From: an uncultured Bacilli bacterium
GTDB lineage: Bacteria; Bacillota_I; Bacilli_A; RF39; UBA660
Assembly (NCBI GenBank): GCA_934130545.1
Contig: CAKOYD010000001.1
Span: forward strand, 62,001 to 126,000
Direction: 5' to 3'
Length of the DNA stretch: 64,000 bases
The notes beneath the pieces were generated by a model. That model saw nothing but the letters and a program-made list of their open reading frames with translations. It ran no database searches and was not told where the DNA came from. The first letter of the stretch is position 1; each line of letters begins with the position of its first letter. Made by a program: the position numbers and the translations under genes. Below are positions 61,037 to 64,000 of this stretch, in pieces.

Positions 61037-61408
61037 TTATGTTTTTTTATATTCTTTAATTATCCAAGTCATAATAATAGCCACAATATAGTTTATTTCA
61101 TTAGTAGTTAGACTTCTATTGGGTGAGATATGATGCCATTTATAAAGACAAGTCCGGCAACAACATCCGGTGGCATGCTGAGCAGTAAAAACTGGATGAC
61201 CATGAAAGGGGGTTTGTTTACCATCATTAGGAATTACTTGAGGTGCTAATCTTTTGTTTATAATATCATAGGTATCTTGACATATCTTTTTTAAACCATG
61301 TTTATCTATATATAAAATATCTTTCTTTGTAAGATGAAAACTACTTCTAAACTTTGATAATGATAAAGATATTATTTTTTTACTAATTATATCTTGTTTA
61401 TTTGACAT
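61037..61408 (-). CDS. DUF4186-like protein
   Basis: The 123-residue protein contains FHGHPVFTAQHATGCCCRTCLYKWHHI (about 70-95), a block with four Cys and several His that looks like a metal site, followed by SLTTNEINYIVAIIMTWI. I recall this as the DUF4186 signature; no function is known. Its start overlaps the metallo-beta-lactamase gene by 22 bp. Confidence 0.75.
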   Translation of the reverse strand: MSNKQDIISKKIISLSLSKFRSSFHLTKKDILYIDKHGLKKICQDTYDIINKRLAPQVIPNDGKQTPFHGHPVFTAQHATGCCCRTCLYKWHHISPNRSLTTNEINYIVAIIMTWIIKEYKKT

Positions 61409-61926
61409 AAGTATTTGTTATTTTCTTTTTCATAACCTAATGTTGTTGGTTCACCATGTCCGGGATATATAGTAGTATCATCAGGATATTTCTTTATTTT
61501 TTCGATAGACAATAACATATCTTTAATATTACCTGTTGGTAAGTCCCATCTACCAATACCTAGTCTAAAGATGAAGTCACCAACAAACATACATTTATTA
61601 TCTTTAAAATAGATAGTTATAGAATTATTAGTGTGTCCTTTAGTAGATATTACCTCAAATTGAAAAGAACCTAATTGGTTTATACCTTCTGATAAGTTAG
61701 TATTATCATATACTGGTGAATGATATTTATTTACGATATCTTTGACAGCACCCGTATGATCACTATGATTATGAGTTAGAATGATTCCTACTACTTTTTT
61801 GTTAATAAGATGTTTATCTATTTTAGGGAAATCATCTCCCGGATCAATTACTAGTACTTCATTATTATTTCCTAAGATATAACAGTTTGTTTGTAATATA
61901 CCTACTACTTCTTTATTTATAGTCAT
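61387..61926 (-). CDS. Metallo-beta-lactamase-fold hydrolase (glyoxalase II-like)
   Basis: The 179-residue protein has THNHSDHTGA with H52, H54, D56 and H57, then STKGHTNNS, FVGDFIFRLGIGRWDL and YPGHGEPT, the full dinuclear metal set of small YcbL-type enzymes. These hydrolyse thioesters, such as glutathione or bacillithiol conjugates; a substrate cannot be chosen. I start at ATG 61926 because GGTGAT lies just before it. Confidence 0.9.
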   Translation of the reverse strand: MTINKEVVGILQTNCYILGNNNEVLVIDPGDDFPKIDKHLINKKVVGIILTHNHSDHTGAVKDIVNKYHSPVYDNTNLSEGINQLGSFQFEVISTKGHTNNSITIYFKDNKCMFVGDFIFRLGIGRWDLPTGNIKDMLLSIEKIKKYPDDTTIYPGHGEPTTLGYEKENNKYLCQINKI

Positions 61927-62045
61927 ATTTATCACCATACCTTGATAATAAAATACCACCTTTATTAATATTTGTCGATAACTTTTTTGTATAAATATTA
62001 AGAATTAATATTAAAATATTTATAGATAATAAGAAAGGATGAAAT

Positions 62046-62615
62046 ATGAACTTAATACCTACAGTTATTGAAAAAACTAATAATGGAGAGAGAGCTTATG
62101 ATATATATTCAAGATTACTTAAAAATAGAATTATTCTTTTATCAGGAGAAATAGATGATAATTTAGCAAATAGTATTGTGGCCCAATTATTATATCTTGA
62201 TGGAGTTAATCATAGTGATATAAGTATTTATATTAATTCACCAGGTGGTAGTATTACATCAGGAATGGCTATTTATGATACAATGAATTTTATTAAGAGT
62301 GATGTTTCCACTATTTGTGTAGGAATGGCTGCATCAATGGCTGCATTTCTTCTAGCATGTGGTACAGAAGGAAAAAGATACTGTCTACCTAATTCTGAAG
62401 TTATGATTCATCAACCTTTAGGAGGTGCTCAAGGTCAAGCAACAGAAATTAAAATTGTGGCGGAAAGAATTATTAAACTTAAGAAAAAATTAAACACAAT
62501 ATTATCTAAACAAACAGGAAAAAGTTTAAGAAAAATTGAAAGAGATACCGAAAGAGATCATTATTTAGATAGTAAAGAGGCTTTAAACTATGGTTTAGTG
62601 GATAAAATACTATAA
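62046..62615 (+). CDS. clpP: ATP-dependent Clp protease proteolytic subunit
   Basis: The 189-residue serine protease has the catalytic triad S97 (GMAASMAAF), H122 (MIHQP) and D171 (ERDHYLD), and the head-domain [12 protein letters not shown]. It makes a two-ring tetradecamer with ClpX or ClpC and removes damaged and regulatory proteins. The stand-alone gene has a strong terminator. AAGAAAGGATGAA precedes the ATG. Confidence 0.97.
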   Translation: MNLIPTVIEKTNNGERAYDIYSRLLKNRIILLSGEIDDNLANSIVAQLLYLDGVNHSDISIYINSPGGSITSGMAIYDTMNFIKSDVSTICVGMAASMAAFLLACGTEGKRYCLPNSEVMIHQPLGGAQGQATEIKIVAERIIKLKKKLNTILSKQTGKSLRKIERDTERDHYLDSKEALNYGLVDKIL

Positions 62616-62618
62616 GAA

Positions 62619-62647
62619 AACAGGATACTTCATCCTGTCATTTTTTT
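62619..62647 (+). terminator. Terminator of clpP, shared with the convergent phosphatidyltransferase gene
   Basis: AACAGGAT / ATCCTGT with a 5-nt loop followed by seven T; the minus strand has TTTTCTT after the same stem. Confidence 0.85.
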
Positions 62648-63306
62648 AATACTCTCTTTTTTACTTTATCTTTAACTATTGGGTTATATAAATGATAAGT
62701 AAATTCATTAGATAAGTCTTTTACTTTATCAATAGTATTAGTACTTTGAGTTGGAGTATAAGAATAGTTTATACTTTTTCCTTCAATATTGTCATTTAAG
62801 ATATTTTCATACATGATAGCAGTTTTACTTTGTAATACAGTAGTTACTGGTAATAAGGCTCCTAAAAGGAAATATAATTCTGGTTTGATAGTGGCAAGTA
62901 AGCCGGTTATTATTGTTGGAAATAACATTACGGTTTTAAACTTTCCTAAGCGAATAGTGGCTGGTTTAAAACCAAGTTTTTCTGATTTATAATTAGTACG
63001 AGCTATTTTTATTTCATATAGTAGTGGTATTATCATTAAAATATTGCCACATATAATACTAGGTGCTAGTAGAGATAAGGCAAATAATTTATCAGAAACA
63101 GCATCTAGTTTTCTACCAAATTCCGAGTAAGCATTTAGTTTACGAGCGGCTAGGCCATCAAAGAAATCACTAACAGCCCCATAAATATATGTTCCAAATG
63201 ATAAGTAATAATTACCTAGAATAAATGATATAGCACCTACTATAGATGATATAATTCTAGATGTTGTTATAGCATTTGGTATGTTTTTAATTATTTTATT
63301 TTTCAT
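62638..63306 (-). CDS. CDP-alcohol phosphatidyltransferase
   Basis: The 222-residue polytopic protein has the motif D-G-x2-A-R-x8-G-x3-D-x3-D in SDFFDGLAARKLNAYSEFGRKLDAVSDK (split by line of sight at about residues 48-75). The family moves a head group from CDP-diacylglycerol, as in PgsA for phosphatidylglycerol phosphate. The C-terminal soluble tail of 60 residues (THSYTPTQST type) is longer than in PgsA. Together with cdsA it belongs to lipid synthesis. Confidence 0.92.
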   Translation of the reverse strand: MKNKIIKNIPNAITTSRIISSIVGAISFILGNYYLSFGTYIYGAVSDFFDGLAARKLNAYSEFGRKLDAVSDKLFALSLLAPSIICGNILMIIPLLYEIKIARTNYKSEKLGFKPATIRLGKFKTVMLFPTIITGLLATIKPELYFLLGALLPVTTVLQSKTAIMYENILNDNIEGKSINYSYTPTQSTNTIDKVKDLSNEFTYHLYNPIVKDKVKKRVLKK

Positions 63307-63365
63307 AATTTCCCCCTTAACGATTATAGTATATCATAGTTTATAAATAATAAATATATTCCAAA

Positions 63366-64000
63366 CTATTTTATTTCTTTGGCAACAACTACAAGTACCT
63401 TGTTTTGATATTTTCCATATAGAATACATGTTTGTAAGACTAATATATTATCATTTTCTGAAAAAACAATATCTGTTTTGTATAGACTTCTTTGATGCAT
63501 ACGTTCAAAATGCATTAACCAATCTAACTCGTTTTGATAATCAAATTGCATGTGTTCTTCTTTAGATTTTTTATCAGCGGGATATACACTAAATATTTGA
63601 TATTTACGAACTTCATTATCTATCCTTAATTCAAGATTTGGATTGCTTCTAAAATATTCTTCACTAAATAGATAGTTTTCTAGTATTCTAAGTGGTGGAT
63701 CATAGTTACCTGAATTGTGACCGTAAATATTGATTTGCCTTGTTGTTGAATCGTGTCTGTAGTCGATGAAGACACTACCAATAATACTATATTCTTTTGT
63801 TATAGAATGATTTAAATAATAATTATTATCGTTACCCTTTACTACGGGAATGCTAGTATCTTGGTTGCCGATAGATAATATTCCATATACATCATCATTA
63901 TTATATTTTATTTTTAGTTCAGCTATTTCATTTTTTATACTTTCATCTTCAATCATATCTTCAGTTGGTATTTTTCTTGGAATAACTGCTTCGATTAATT
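63366..64000 (-). CDS. Class B-like sortase (partial, runs off the right edge)
   Basis: The frame is open to the edge of the window, so the N-terminal membrane anchor is not seen; the visible part is about 210 residues. Sortase marks: IYGHNSGNYDP with the catalytic His, ILVLQTCILYG with the nucleophile Cys where TLxTC is common, and VLVVVAKEI at the end, where the catalytic Arg of most sortases is not obvious. The helix between strands 6 and 7 (SKEEHMQFDYQNELDWLMHFE) indicates class B. It could anchor the Cys-rich protein at 48827 or the like. Confidence 0.85.
   Translation of the reverse strand, partial: LIEAVIPRKIPTEDMIEDESIKNEIAELKIKYNNDDVYGILSIGNQDTSIPVVKGNDNNYYLNHSITKEYSIIGSVFIDYRHDSTTRQINIYGHNSGNYDPPLRILENYLFSEEYFRSNPNLELRIDNEVRKYQIFSVYPADKKSKEEHMQFDYQNELDWLMHFERMHQRSLYKTDIVFSENDNILVLQTCILYGKYQNKVLVVVAKEIK

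Overview
The window is a very AT-rich chromosome segment from a monoderm, low-GC Firmicutes-type bacterium. It carries a long Gram-positive PolC with an embedded exonuclease, a DNA polymerase I, a class B-like sortase, an LCP-family wall ligase, a fused bacterial tyrosine kinase with a PHP-type phosphatase, FtsEX, and no outer-membrane functions. An uncultured gut lineage of Bacilli (near RF39 or Erysipelotrichales) fits best, but this is inferred from gene content only. UGA is a stop codon: prfB (release factor 2) is present and carries the classical in-frame UGA of the programmed +1 frameshift, and several genes end in TGA, so the Mycoplasma code is excluded.

Layout. 1-5200: start of a glutamine-amidotransferase-like gene, a Xer recombinase, an ABC-2 exporter pair and a VanY-type carboxypeptidase. 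5221-7380: tRNA-Ser, a SPOR-like membrane protein and a lone GspE/PilB-type ATPase. 7381-10165: a compact bacteriocin operon with a C39-peptidase ABC exporter, a small one-TM accessory protein and two unlisted double-glycine-leader peptides of 55 and 47 residues. 10261-16333: housekeeping genes (rnc, rseP, cdsA, nfu, an S1 protein), a 2-hydroxyacyl-CoA dehydratase activator and an unusual lipoprotein in which a LysM domain interrupts a degenerate ZnuA-type fold. 16402-16821: five tRNA genes (Val, Thr, Tyr, Gln, Lys). 16994-20400: accessory genes with an AlbA_2-type regulator, a phosphoesterase and an AbiE locus whose toxin gene survives only as a 37-codon remnant next to an intact antitoxin and a perfectly placed inverted-repeat operator. 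20401-21518: a thioredoxin-like and rhodanese-like pair of exported proteins.

21610-42002 is a complete Wzx/Wzy capsule locus read right to left: initiating sugar transferase, uronate epimerase, four glycosyltransferases, three ATP-grasp ligases, polymerase, pyruvyltransferase, flippase, an FrhB-like Fe-S protein, UDP-glucose dehydrogenase, LCP ligase, kinase, phosphatase and an XRE regulator, with a KilA-N gene wedged between kinase and phosphatase. The enzymes predict an acidic, pyruvylated, uronate-containing polymer, perhaps with amide-linked amino acids.

42077-64000: small membrane proteins, a Fic protein with a repeat-rich promoter region, ftsEX, tandem YitT paralogues, prfB, a Cys-rich surface protein with a nonsense codon in its signal peptide, mutM, polA, a leucine-rich-repeat protein, polC, guaD, a metallo-beta-lactamase-fold hydrolase, clpP, a CDP-alcohol phosphatidyltransferase and a sortase that runs off the right edge.

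The strongest cross-locus signal is a 46-bp element (38 of 46 positions identical) upstream of both the bacteriocin operon (10182-10227) and the capsule LCP-kinase genes (27042-27087). It looks like a shared alternative promoter or regulator site and would tie toxin secretion to envelope remodelling.
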